From Inconstantimicrobium porci (GTDB taxonomy: Bacteria > Bacillota > Clostridia > Clostridiales > Clostridiaceae): a stretch of DNA of 64,000 bases. Position 1 is the stretch's first letter, and every line of letters begins with the position of its first letter. Shown here one piece after another: positions 47,541-56,322 of this stretch. A program made the translations under genes and the position numbers. The notes below the pieces were generated by a model. It worked only from the letters and a program-made list of their open reading frames with translations. It was not told the DNA's origin and searched no databases. Where the stretch lies: the NCBI RefSeq assembly GCF_009696465.1, contig NZ_VULX01000007.1, forward strand, positions 49,088 to 113,087, in the 5' to 3' direction.

Positions 47541-48458
47541 ATGAAGAAAAAATATAGGATAATTAGCTTGTTTATTTTGCAATTATTATTTTTTAATATA
47601 AAAACTTACGATGCATTATCATTTGAAAATAGTGACAATAGTAATTCGTACGAGATAAATATGAAGAGGGACCTGCTTTCAATTGCTGTTTCATATAAAG
47701 ACTACGTTTCAGATGTAGAAAAGAATGGTGACAAAGTTTATCTTGTTATGAAAAGCGGTAAAAAGATTTTATACGATGATATGAGGTCAAAATCCGAGGA
47801 TGAAAAGCTTGAAAGAGGTACTCTTAAGGATATGATGGAACAGACATATATTCTTGGCCCAATTAAGAGCGTTCAGCCAAAAAACTTTAATCCTGGAAGG
47901 ATACGTTCATATCAATTGATGGCGGAGGTTTATGGAAAATCAGAAGGTGAAATACAAAAACAGATAGAATATATAGGTAATAATGGTTTTTCTAAAAATA
48001 ATGGTGCAGCTTCATCACTTAAAAAAGTATTTAAGGAGATAAATTCATCATCTGTGAGTGATGGTAGAATTTCAGCATATGTATATCCAACAAGTGGTGG
48101 CTATAATTATAGATTCGTAAGGGGAACTGGCAGGCTCAGTGCACATGCATATGGGATTGCTATTGATTTAAAGACTAACAAAAATGATTACTGGAAATGG
48201 TCAAATCCTAAGGATGCAACTAAAAGGATTGCTTCATATCCTGAAAAGCTTATTGAGATTTTTGAAAGCAATAACTTTATATGGGGTGGAAAGTGGGGAT
48301 ATTTTGACATAATGCATTTTGAATACAGACCGGAAATAATATTTAAAGCTAAGTATTTCGGTGATAAGTGTACAGACGATGTATGGTACAAAGGAGTTAA
48401 TGAAGAAGACGAAATTGTGAAGAAATACATAAGTATTATAGATGAAAAACTAAAGTAA
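47541..48458 (+). CDS. Exported M15-family D-Ala-D-Ala carboxypeptidase-like enzyme
   Basis: The 305-residue protein has a signal peptide (MKKKYRIISLFILQLLFFN region, residues 1-26). Its C-terminal peptidase M15 (VanY/M15C) domain has zinc motifs SAHAYGIAIDL near residue 208 and DIMHFEYRPE near 255. Such enzymes trim peptidoglycan stem peptides. ATG follows AAAGGAG. The next gene, 13 bases away, is another exported wall-type enzyme, so they are probably co-transcribed. Confidence 0.85.
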   Translation: MKKKYRIISLFILQLLFFNIKTYDALSFENSDNSNSYEINMKRDLLSIAVSYKDYVSDVEKNGDKVYLVMKSGKKILYDDMRSKSEDEKLERGTLKDMMEQTYILGPIKSVQPKNFNPGRIRSYQLMAEVYGKSEGEIQKQIEYIGNNGFSKNNGAASSLKKVFKEINSSSVSDGRISAYVYPTSGGYNYRFVRGTGRLSAHAYGIAIDLKTNKNDYWKWSNPKDATKRIASYPEKLIEIFESNNFIWGGKWGYFDIMHFEYRPEIIFKAKYFGDKCTDDVWYKGVNEEDEIVKKYISIIDEKLK

Positions 48459-48471
48459 AAGAGGGGTATTC

Positions 48472-49716
48472 ATGAATAAAAAGCTGAAAATAATATCAAT
48501 TATGCTGGCTGTTATGACTGTCTTTCCTATGACTGCTTATGGGTATGATGAAAATTCTAATGGTGATGCTAAGTATGCTGATAATAATACAGTTAAAAGT
48601 AATGCAGAAAGCAGTAATTTAAATGGCAAAGATAGGAGTAGTAGTGATGCTGGAACTAATGACCATGCCAAAAAGGATGATAAACTTACAGAAGAGGAGA
48701 AGAAGGTACGTAAAGCTGAATTAAAGAAGGAAGTTACTGAATTTATCAATACGCTTTTTATTGCAAGGAATAAGGCGATAATAAATCAGGATCTTTCACT
48801 TGTTGGACACATATACAATAAAAACACTACATATGGATTATGGGCATATGAGTATGAGGAAAGAAAAATGAAGTATATAAAGAACTGGGGAGAAAAGCAG
48901 GGAGCTGTTTTTACTGATATAACTCCTCAGATTCTAATTAGAAAAATCAGTGTAGACGAAAAATCTGCTTCTGTTAATCTTAGCTGTTCAACAGAATATA
49001 AGTATCATTACGAGGGTGAGGATGATATAATAAACAAGTGTAGAATTGGGACATATCACATAATTCAGCTTGTGAAGAAGAATGGCAACTGGATAATTAT
49101 CAAAGAGTGGTATAAGGATCCATTTGGAGATTCTCTTGATTTAAGAAAGTTGAAAACAGAACCTATAAAAAAATATATCTTATCACATGAAGCAAGGGAT
49201 TTATCCGATATAAATGAGAAAAGAAAAAAGTGTGTCGAATATGGACTTGAGTACTGTGGTGCTGGTAATGATGAAGGCACCGGCTTTAATTATAATAAAA
49301 AGTACAAGAATTATAATTCAGAAGGCGGTGACTGTGCAGATTTTGCATCTCAGATGCTTCATGAAGGTGCAGGCTTTAGGATGAATTCTTCATGGAATGT
49401 TGATCGTAAGGGAGCATCACGTGCATGGGTAAATGCTGATGGTTTTAAGGATTACATGATTTACAGTGGCAGGGCATCAGTTATAGCTCATGGAAGTTAT
49501 GATAAAGTTTATAAGGCGTCTTACAAGCTTCTTCCTGGTGATTTTGTGGCTTATGAGAAAAAGGGTGATGTTATCCATATATCAATGGTTACTGGTGCTG
49601 ACTCTAAGGGTTATACACTTGTAACATGCCATAATACTGATAGAAGGCAGGTTCCATGGGATCTTGGATGGAGTAATGATAATATTAAATTCTGGCTTGT
49701 GCGTGTCCACTATTAA
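48472..49716 (+). CDS. Exported protein with C-terminal amidase-6-type domain
   Basis: The 414-residue protein has a signal peptide (residues 1-24, ending TAYG), a Ser/Asn/Asp-rich linker and an NTF2-like middle part. Its C-terminal domain (from about 250) has GGDCADFASQMLHEGAG, GDFVAYEKKGDVIHISMVTG and CHNTDRRQVPW, the Cys-His layout of the putative amidase (Amidase_6/YhbB) family. It probably cuts cell-wall peptides, but the substrate is unknown. Pairs with the M15 gene upstream. Confidence 0.82.
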   Translation: MNKKLKIISIMLAVMTVFPMTAYGYDENSNGDAKYADNNTVKSNAESSNLNGKDRSSSDAGTNDHAKKDDKLTEEEKKVRKAELKKEVTEFINTLFIARNKAIINQDLSLVGHIYNKNTTYGLWAYEYEERKMKYIKNWGEKQGAVFTDITPQILIRKISVDEKSASVNLSCSTEYKYHYEGEDDIINKCRIGTYHIIQLVKKNGNWIIIKEWYKDPFGDSLDLRKLKTEPIKKYILSHEARDLSDINEKRKKCVEYGLEYCGAGNDEGTGFNYNKKYKNYNSEGGDCADFASQMLHEGAGFRMNSSWNVDRKGASRAWVNADGFKDYMIYSGRASVIAHGSYDKVYKASYKLLPGDFVAYEKKGDVIHISMVTGADSKGYTLVTCHNTDRRQVPWDLGWSNDNIKFWLVRVHY

Positions 49717-49735
49717 TAGGAAGGTAGTTGTTTAA

Positions 49736-50200
49736 ATGAGTAAAGTTAAACTTGAATACATAATTGAGCATTTACAAAATTGTATTGCAGGAGTTTATGT
49801 ATATGTTGATAAAAAGACTGGTGATTTAGAGGCTATAATGAGTGAAGCCATGAAAGCTGCTATGGAAGGAAAGATTCTTGAGGAGGAATGGATTCTTGAT
49901 CAAGTTGAAATGGCAAAACTTGTTCTTGCAGATAATAACCATGAAAGATTTATCCGTCTTCCAGATGAAACTACAATTAATGAAAATGATGCAATAATTG
50001 CTTTTATTGATGGAATAGAAGATGAATCTGTAAGATATAAGTTTTATGATGAATTGAAGGATTCACCTTCACCTGGAAGGTTTAGAAATCTTCTTCAAAG
50101 TGAAAATATGTTTGATGAATTCCATGATTTTGAGGATTCATACTATGAAGAGATGGCAAAGTCATGGTGTAATGATAATAATGTAGAGTTCTATATCTAA
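49736..50200 (+). CDS. UPF0158-family protein
   Basis: A 154-residue, acidic protein. IPLPDETTINE-like sequence (FIRLPDETTINENDAIIAFIDGIED) and RFRNLLQSENMFDEFHDFED place it in the uncharacterised UPF0158 family. Function unknown. ATG 49736 follows AGGAAGG, 19 bases after the amidase gene, so it may be in the same transcript. Confidence 0.75.
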   Translation: MSKVKLEYIIEHLQNCIAGVYVYVDKKTGDLEAIMSEAMKAAMEGKILEEEWILDQVEMAKLVLADNNHERFIRLPDETTINENDAIIAFIDGIEDESVRYKFYDELKDSPSPGRFRNLLQSENMFDEFHDFEDSYYEEMAKSWCNDNNVEFYI

Positions 50201-50333
50201 CATGCATCTCTATATAGTTTTGTAAAGCTATGGAAAAATTCTATATTTAAGTGTATACTGATTTTATGATATTATAAAGTTATTGTATAAAATACTTAGT
50301 ATAGTAAGAAACCAAGAGATTGGCAGGTGCAAG

Positions 50334-50771
50334 ATGAACGGAAATTATTTAATAATTGATAAAAGAGCTTTACCAGAAGTGTATGAGAAAGTAGCCGATG
50401 CTAAGGCACTTCTTAGGGATGGCCAGGTTAAAGAAATTACAGAAGCAACACAAAAAGTTGGAATCAGTAGAAGTGCGTTTTATAAATATAAGGATTTTGT
50501 ATTCGATTTTTCAGAAAGCGATATTGGTAAAAAGTGTACTTTCTCTATGATTCTTGGTCACAAGAAGGGTGCGCTGTCGCAGATATTAAGTCTTGTGGCC
50601 GAAAAAGGTGGTAATATAATCACCATAGATCAGAGTATTCCAATAAATGGACGTGCAAATGTTACAATTACAATGGATATTTCAACAATACAGGGTGATG
50701 CAATAAGCATGCTTGACTATCTTAAAAACATTGATGCAGTTGAGAGAGTAGATTTGATTGCATTAGAATAA
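50334..50771 (+). CDS. ACT-domain protein (UPF0735/PheB-like)
   Basis: A 145-residue protein with an N-terminal helix-turn-helix-like part (RDGQVKEITEATQKVGISRSAFYKYKD). Its C-terminal ACT domain (about 70-145; GHKKGALSQILSLVAEKGGNIITIDQSIPINGRA) usually binds amino acids. The UPF0735/PheB group often lies next to homoserine dehydrogenase genes, but not here. ATG 50334 follows GGCAGGTG; the longer frame from 50283 is not supported. Confidence 0.85.
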   Translation: MNGNYLIIDKRALPEVYEKVADAKALLRDGQVKEITEATQKVGISRSAFYKYKDFVFDFSESDIGKKCTFSMILGHKKGALSQILSLVAEKGGNIITIDQSIPINGRANVTITMDISTIQGDAISMLDYLKNIDAVERVDLIALE

Positions 50772-50790
50772 AAAATATAATTTCATATAC

Positions 50791-50927
50791 AAAAAGGGGC
50801 TGTCGCACAACTAATTAGAAATTAGTTGTGTAGCGGCTCTTTTTTTATGTAGAATTTAAAAAAATGTATATGAAAGAAGGAGCTTGCCGCCAGCAGTTTT
50901 TAACTGCTAATGCGACAGCCCCTTTTT
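50791..50927. repeat. 137-bp miniature element with 17-bp perfect terminal inverted repeats
   Basis: AAAAAGGGGCTGTCGCA (50791-50807) is repeated exactly inverted at 50911-50927. The left end can instead pair with 50821-50840 to form a strong terminator (ACAACTAATT with AATTAGTTGT core, then seven T at 50840-50846). A further AGCAGTT/AACTGCT hairpin lies at about 50893-50909. It terminates the ACT-domain gene and looks like a MITE or a switchable terminator. Confidence 0.7.
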
Positions 50928-50940
50928 ATTGATAATTAAA

Positions 50941-51010
50941 AGAAGAGTTTTAAAGAGGAGAATTCTCATCTTTTCTCGAAATCTCTCAAAGGGAGTTTCA
51001 TCACCAATTT
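50941..51010. repeat. Modular hairpin element remnant 15
   Basis: An AAAGAGGAGAATTCTC-type module and a GAAATCTC/GGGAGTTTC hairpin with a fragment of ATTTTCAATTTTGCATT-like arm are visible, without a left arm. It lies immediately downstream of the minus-strand cvfB-like gene. Confidence 0.5.
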
Positions 51011-51021
51011 TCAATTTTGCA

Positions 51022-51855
51022 TTAAAGTAAGTATGTGTGTTCATTATCCTGTCTGATAAGCTTTTTCTTCATTAATCCGCCCAATGCGTTTTTAAAATAG
51101 TTCTTAGAAGTCTGGAATTCGTTTCTTATAGCCTCAGGAGAAGACTTATCACAATATGCCATTACTCCGTCATGGCTCTTTAAGTATTCTAGAATCTTAT
51201 CTTCAAGAGATACTCTTTCTTCTCTTATAGTGTTAAGTCTCATTGAAAGAGATAAAGTTCCGTCTTCGTAGATTTTCTTTACTTTTGCAATAACAACTTC
51301 ACCTTTTCTAAGTCTTGTGAAGTATTCGCTTTTAAGGATTAATCCTCTATATGTATTTTCAACTCCTACAAGCGCACTTCCGTTTTCAGAGAAGTCATAA
51401 ACTGTTGCTGTAACCTTTTCACCAACTTTATATGGAGAGAAGTACTGAAGCTTTTTGTCAATACGAGGTGTTGCAGCTATTCTTCCAGTCTTATCAAGAT
51501 ATACATAGAACATATAAGACTTATTAACGTCTATGGGATAAGTTATTTCTCTGAATGGTACAAGCACATCCTTTTCAAGTCCTATATCAACAAAGAATCC
51601 TATCTTCGTTTTTGAAACAACCTTAAGAGATGCAATATCTCCAACCTTTGCTACAGGATTTTTCATTGTCGCTACTGGTCTGTCTTCTGAATCCCTGTAA
51701 ACAAAGAATTTTTTAATGTCTCCAACTTCTAGTGTATCTATTATGTTCCCTTTTGGTATTAGTATTTCTTCGTTTCCGTCTTTTTCGCCTAGATAGAAAC
51801 CGAAATTGGTTTCTTTTATAACTTCAAGAGAATTATATTCACCAATTTTTATCAA
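51022..51855 (-). CDS. S1-domain RNA-binding virulence regulator CvfB-like
   Basis: A 277-residue protein with tandem S1-like domains and a C-terminal winged helix (EYLKSHDGVMAYCDKSSPEAIRNEF), the CvfB/YitL architecture. In Staphylococcus CvfB affects virulence-factor expression; the RNA target is unclear. I start at TTG 51855 (MIKIGEYNSLEV), eight bases after GGAAGG; the GTG at 51864 would overlap that site. Confidence 0.88.
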   Translation of the reverse strand: MIKIGEYNSLEVIKETNFGFYLGEKDGNEEILIPKGNIIDTLEVGDIKKFFVYRDSEDRPVATMKNPVAKVGDIASLKVVSKTKIGFFVDIGLEKDVLVPFREITYPIDVNKSYMFYVYLDKTGRIAATPRIDKKLQYFSPYKVGEKVTATVYDFSENGSALVGVENTYRGLILKSEYFTRLRKGEVVIAKVKKIYEDGTLSLSMRLNTIREERVSLEDKILEYLKSHDGVMAYCDKSSPEAIRNEFQTSKNYFKNALGGLMKKKLIRQDNEHTYLL

Positions 51856-51980
51856 AAAATTCACCTTCCTAAATTAAAGTCTAATCTTAATTTTATCATA
51901 AGTCTGTTAAAAAGGATAGGGGGCAAAGAAATATGCAAAAAGAGGGAACACTTTAGAAGTGTTTTTAACAGCCTATGAGC

Positions 51981-52104
51981 CTGTTATCCCACAGTATTGA
52001 AATATAGTATTGAAGTCCATATTTTAAATGCTATCTCCCTGTTAGCCTACAGTGTTGAAATTAAGATAGTATTAATAGTACTAGCCTGTTATCCAAGAGT
52101 GTAG
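51981..52104. repeat. Three direct CTGTTA units left of the IS1595-like gene
   Basis: CTGTTATCCCACAGTATTGA (51981-52000), CTGTTAGCCTACAGTGTTGA (52039-52058) and a degenerate copy starting CTGTTATCCAAGAGTGTAG (52086-52104), all in the same orientation and about 50 bases apart. Confidence 0.8.
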
Positions 52105-52198
52105 CAAAAAAATTAATAATGAATCTTCTTGATGAATAATGTTTTTATTTGTGGCAATAATCACAATAAGAACATACATTCGCAAAGGAGGAATGTAC

Positions 52199-53110
52199 AT
52201 GATTTATGATTATCAAGATGATGATTTTATTATTGATTTTGATAAATTTAATATGGAAGTGCACAGTATTATTAAGAAAACAGGTTGTCCTTATTGTAGG
52301 AATCAAAATATAAGCAAATATGGCTATACATCTCAAGGGAGAAAAAGATACATATGTAAAAATTGTGGGAGGACATTTAGTGAAACAACTGGTACTCCTA
52401 TTTATAATAGTAAAAAGGCTATAAACAAGTGGATTGAATACATAGAATGCATGTCCAAAAGTGATACATTAAGGGAAATTTCATCAAAATTAAAGATATC
52501 GCTGACAACAGCATTTCAGTGGCGTCATAAGATATTGCACGCTGTAAAAAGCAAAGTATTGAATGTTGAGTTTTGCAATGAAGTAGAAATTGGTGAAACT
52601 GTGATGGAAAAGAATTATAAGGGTAATCATCATGGAAAGCTTGATTATAAAGATGATAATAATGAAATTAGGATATTAAGTTGTGTGGACAATAATAGCA
52701 GAATGGTTATTGGAATAGACGAGCCTTTTATTAGGAAAACTAATCTCGATCATGTTCTTAAGGGAAAAATAAAAATTAATTCAATTATAACTACTGCCAG
52801 AAATATGAGTTATGTTCAATTTGCCCGTGAAAATAGTTTAAAGATGAATATGGCTCAGGGGAGAAGATTTAGTATATACAGTCACCTGGATAATAAAAAG
52901 GCTGTTATGCAGGGTCGAAGTTTTATCAATTTTACCAAAAGCTTCTGCGGGGTAGCAACACGGTATATCAACTTTTATTCTATTCTTTATGTTATCAAGC
53001 TAATTAATAATGATTGCTGCAAAGGAATATTTGAAAATTTGTATAAAAACTTCTTTATATCTAATGATATGATGAGAGAAAGAGATTTTGATAGTATAAA
53101 ATTAGTTTAG
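52199..53110 (+). CDS. IS1595-like transposase-derived protein, active site apparently lost
   Basis: A 303-residue protein with a zinc ribbon (C30, C33, C53, C56), the family hallmark FSETTGTP at 60-67, a helix-turn-helix (about 88-115) and a DDE-type domain ending in KSFCGVATRYINFY (GVATKYL block). The first catalytic Asp position reads EIGET (G132 for D) and the second TTARNMSY (A200 for D); the third motif is not recognisable. The frame is otherwise intact, with AAAGGAGG seven bases before ATG 52199 (a longer frame to 52139 lacks support). CTGTTA units flank it on both sides. Probably a DNA-binding, non-transposing protein; function unknown. Confidence 0.75.
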   Translation: MIYDYQDDDFIIDFDKFNMEVHSIIKKTGCPYCRNQNISKYGYTSQGRKRYICKNCGRTFSETTGTPIYNSKKAINKWIEYIECMSKSDTLREISSKLKISLTTAFQWRHKILHAVKSKVLNVEFCNEVEIGETVMEKNYKGNHHGKLDYKDDNNEIRILSCVDNNSRMVIGIDEPFIRKTNLDHVLKGKIKINSIITTARNMSYVQFARENSLKMNMAQGRRFSIYSHLDNKKAVMQGRSFINFTKSFCGVATRYINFYSILYVIKLINNDCCKGIFENLYKNFFISNDMMRERDFDSIKLV

Positions 53111-53133
53111 TATTGTATATATAGAATGACATT

Positions 53134-53153
53134 TCAACACAATTGGCTAACAG
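53134..53153. repeat. Inverted CTGTTAGCC unit right of the IS1595-like gene
   Basis: TCAACACAATTGGCTAACAG, inverted relative to the three units on the left, 23 bases after the stop codon. Together they bracket the gene like terminal inverted repeats. Confidence 0.8.
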
Positions 53154-53226
53154 AACAATAGGTTAGTGGGAGAGGCTGAAAAAAATGGACTTATTGTGAG
53201 GTGAATATACTTAAAACTGATAGTCA

Positions 53227-53261
53227 AGATATAAAATATAAGATATAAGATATAAGATATA
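53227..53261. repeat. Five tandem 7-bp AGATATA repeats before glpK
   Basis: Units AGATATA, AAATATA and three more AGATATA end nine bases before the GGAAGGGG ribosome site of glpK. Copy number could vary and alter expression. Confidence 0.75.
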
Positions 53262-53293
53262 TATATCGTTGGAAGGGGATGTATCATGTTATT

Positions 53294-54787
53294 ATGAAGA
53301 AATATGTAATTGCATTAGATCAAGGAACAACAAGTTCAAGAGCTATAATTTTTGATAAAGAACTTAATATTCAGGGGATTGCTCAGAAGGAATTCCAGCA
53401 GATTTATCCTAAAGAAGGATGGGTTGAACAGGATGCTATGAGCATTTGGGCAAGTCAGTATAGTGTGCTTCAGGAAGTTATAGCAAAGGCAGCTATAACA
53501 GTTGAGGATGTTGCAGCAATCGGTATAACAAACCAAAGGGAGACAACAATTGTCTGGGATAAGAATACTGGTAAACCTGTTTACAATGCGATTGTATGGC
53601 AGTGCAGAAGAACTGCAGATATATGCAAAAGGATTGAAGAAGACGGTATAGCAGATTATATAAAGAAGAACACTGGGCTTGTAGTTGATGCGTATTTTTC
53701 TGCAACAAAAATAAAATGGATACTCGATAATGTTGAAGGAGCAAGAGAAAAAGCTGAAAAAGGTGAACTACTATTTGGAACAGTAGATTCATGGCTTGTT
53801 TGGAAACTTACAGATGGCAGAATACACATAACAGATTATACAAATGCAGCTAGAACAATGCTGTTTAATATAAAAGAATTAAAATGGGACAAAAAGCTGC
53901 TTGATTATTTCGATATACCCGTTTCAATGATGCCTGAAGTTAGGAATTCTTCAGAGGTTTATGGTACAGCTAATATTGGAGGAAACTTAGGATGCGAAGT
54001 GCTTATCTCAGGAATTGCAGGAGATCAGCAGGCAGCATTGTTTGGACAGGCGTGCTTTGAAAAAGGCAGTGCAAAGAATACTTATGGAACTGGATGTTTT
54101 TTGCTTATGAATACTGGTGAGAAGCCTATTGAAAGTAAAAATGGACTTCTTACTACAATAGCTATTGGCATAGATGGCAAAGTACAGTACGCACTTGAAG
54201 GATCAGTATTTATAGGAGGAGCTATAATCCAGTGGCTGAGAGATGAAATGAAGCTCATTAATGATGCAGCTGACAGTGAGTATTTTGCTAAAAAAGTTAA
54301 AGATAATGGCGGTGTTTATGTTGTCCCTGCATTTGTGGGACTTGGAGCACCATACTGGGATATGTATGCAAGAGGTTCGATACATGGCATAACAAGAGGA
54401 ACAAATAGGAATCATATAATAAGGGCAGCACTGGAGGCGATAGCATATCAGACTGCTGATGTTATGAACACCATGATAGAAGATTCAGGAATAAAAATTA
54501 CAAGTTTAAAAGTAGATGGGGGAGCAAGCAGGAACAACTTCCTTCTGCAGTTCCAATCAGATCTTATTAGAAAAGAAGTAATAAGACCAATTATTACAGA
54601 AACAACAGCACTTGGTGCAGCATATCTTGCGGGACTGGCAGTTGGTTTCTGGAGCAGCAGGGATGAAATTTCAAAGCTTTGGTATAAAGAAAAGAGCTTT
54701 ATTCCACAGGAAGATGAAGAAATTATGAAAAAATATTATTCAAAGTGGAAAAAAGCAGTGTCAAGGTCAATGGCATGGGAAGACTAA
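53294..54787 (+). CDS. glpK: Glycerol kinase
   Basis: GlpK phosphorylates glycerol to glycerol-3-phosphate. The 497-residue protein starts [20 protein letters not shown] and has [20 protein letters not shown] and [18 protein letters not shown], the FGGY-kinase motifs. I prefer ATG 53294 by homology; ATG 53279 directly abuts the GGAAGGGG site and adds five residues. It is the first gene of a glycerol operon with three redox genes. Confidence 0.97.
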   Translation: MKKYVIALDQGTTSSRAIIFDKELNIQGIAQKEFQQIYPKEGWVEQDAMSIWASQYSVLQEVIAKAAITVEDVAAIGITNQRETTIVWDKNTGKPVYNAIVWQCRRTADICKRIEEDGIADYIKKNTGLVVDAYFSATKIKWILDNVEGAREKAEKGELLFGTVDSWLVWKLTDGRIHITDYTNAARTMLFNIKELKWDKKLLDYFDIPVSMMPEVRNSSEVYGTANIGGNLGCEVLISGIAGDQQAALFGQACFEKGSAKNTYGTGCFLLMNTGEKPIESKNGLLTTIAIGIDGKVQYALEGSVFIGGAIIQWLRDEMKLINDAADSEYFAKKVKDNGGVYVVPAFVGLGAPYWDMYARGSIHGITRGTNRNHIIRAALEAIAYQTADVMNTMIEDSGIKITSLKVDGGASRNNFLLQFQSDLIRKEVIRPIITETTALGAAYLAGLAVGFWSSRDEISKLWYKEKSFIPQEDEEIMKKYYSKWKKAVSRSMAWED

Positions 54788-54843
54788 AATAGATAATCAG
54801 AAATTCATTAAAGTACACATGAAATGTATGGAGGAATTGAGAA

Positions 54844-56274
54844 ATGTATGATGTAGCAGTTATAGGAGCCGGCGTGATTGGTGCGTCAATATTCAGAGAA
54901 CTTACTAGATATAATGTTAAGACAGTTATTATTGAAAAAGAAAATGATGTATCCATGGGAACATCAAAAGCAAATTCAGCAATTGTCCACGCAGGATATG
55001 ATCCTGAAAATGGAACACAGATGGCTAAGCTTAACGTAGAAGGTAGTAAGATGTTTGAAAAAATCTGCAGTGAACTGAGCGTTCCCTATAAAAAGAATGG
55101 GTCACTTATTATAGGGTTTGACGATGATGACATGCAGGAAATAAACAGACTATATGAAAATGGTACTAAAAACAAAGTTGCAGGATTAAAAGTGCTTAAT
55201 TCTGAAGAAGCTAGAAAACTTGAGCCTAATTTAAGTGAGGATGTTAAAGGAGCACTGCTTGCAGCAAGCGGAGCAATCGTAGGGCCATTTGAATTAACAA
55301 TAGCACTAGTTGAAAATGGCTTAGACAACGGCGGAGACATAAAGTTATCTGCTGAAGTTTCAAAAATAGAAAAGACAGAAAAGGGATTCAGAATATCATT
55401 TAAGAATGGAGAGTCTGTTGAAGCAGAATATGTTATCAATGTAGCAGGATTATTTGCTGACAAGATTCATAACATGATTGCAGAGCCTTCATTTGAGATT
55501 CATCCAAGAAGAGGAGAATATTATGTTATGGATAAGAGCCAAGGTAAATTATTCAGCCATACTATTTTCCAGTGTCCATCAAAGAAAGGAAAAGGAGTGC
55601 TTGTAACTCCAACTGTACATGGAAATCTTCTTGTAGGACCAAGTTCAGAAGACATTGATGATGTTGAAAACATGAAGACAACATTAAGTGGACTTGATTA
55701 TGTTAGAAAGATTGCGGAAAGAACAACAAAAGCTATAAATTACAGGGAAGAGATAAGAAATTTCTCAGGACTTAGAGCAATGTCTGACAGAGATGATTTT
55801 ATCATTGAAGAAGCAAAGGATGTTCCTAACTTCTTCGATGTAGCAGGAATTAAGTCACCAGGATTAAGTTCAGCACCTGCAATTGCAGTACATGTTGTTA
55901 AGATGCTGCAGGATAAGGGATTATCTCATGAAGAAAACAAGTCATTTAATCCAGTGAGAAAACAGACACACTTTATGGAGCTTTCTGAGCAGGAAAAAGA
56001 TGAATTGATTAAGAAGGATTCAAGTTTCGGCAGAATAATCTGCAGATGCGAAAGCATTACAGAAGGTGAAATACTTGAATGCATACACAGAACTTTAGGT
56101 GCTACAACTGTAGATGGTGTGAAAAGAAGGTGCAGACCAGGAATGGGTAGATGTCAGGGAGGTTTCTGCGGACCAAGAGTTCAGGAGATTCTATCAAGAG
56201 AGCTTAACAGAGATATGACAGAGATTGTACAGGAAAAGTCGGGATCATACATCCTTACAGGAAAAACAAAGTAA
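54844..56274 (+). CDS. FAD-dependent glycerol-3-phosphate dehydrogenase (GlpA-like)
   Basis: The 476-residue protein has an N-terminal FAD domain (VAVIGAGVIGASIFREL), a DAO fold and a C-terminal BFD-like [2Fe-2S] domain with CRCESITEGEI...CRPGMGRCQGGFC. This is the GlpA architecture of anaerobic glycerol-3-phosphate dehydrogenase, oxidising it to dihydroxyacetone phosphate. It follows glpK by 56 bases (ATG after GGAGG). The next two genes look like its electron-transfer partners. Confidence 0.9.
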   Translation: MYDVAVIGAGVIGASIFRELTRYNVKTVIIEKENDVSMGTSKANSAIVHAGYDPENGTQMAKLNVEGSKMFEKICSELSVPYKKNGSLIIGFDDDDMQEINRLYENGTKNKVAGLKVLNSEEARKLEPNLSEDVKGALLAASGAIVGPFELTIALVENGLDNGGDIKLSAEVSKIEKTEKGFRISFKNGESVEAEYVINVAGLFADKIHNMIAEPSFEIHPRRGEYYVMDKSQGKLFSHTIFQCPSKKGKGVLVTPTVHGNLLVGPSSEDIDDVENMKTTLSGLDYVRKIAERTTKAINYREEIRNFSGLRAMSDRDDFIIEEAKDVPNFFDVAGIKSPGLSSAPAIAVHVVKMLQDKGLSHEENKSFNPVRKQTHFMELSEQEKDELIKKDSSFGRIICRCESITEGEILECIHRTLGATTVDGVKRRCRPGMGRCQGGFCGPRVQEILSRELNRDMTEIVQEKSGSYILTGKTK

Positions 56275-56322
56275 GATTTACTAAGTAGCAGGGAAAATAT
56301 GATTTAAGGAGCTTGATATATT

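Noticed and set aside
51964..53165. The IS1595-like gene as an active insertion sequence
   Set aside because: Catalytic aspartates look replaced, the flanking units are uneven (three against one) and no target duplication was recognisable.
53279..53293. ATG 53279 as the glpK start
   Set aside because: It directly abuts the ribosome site with no spacing, and homologues start at the later methionine; not fully excluded.
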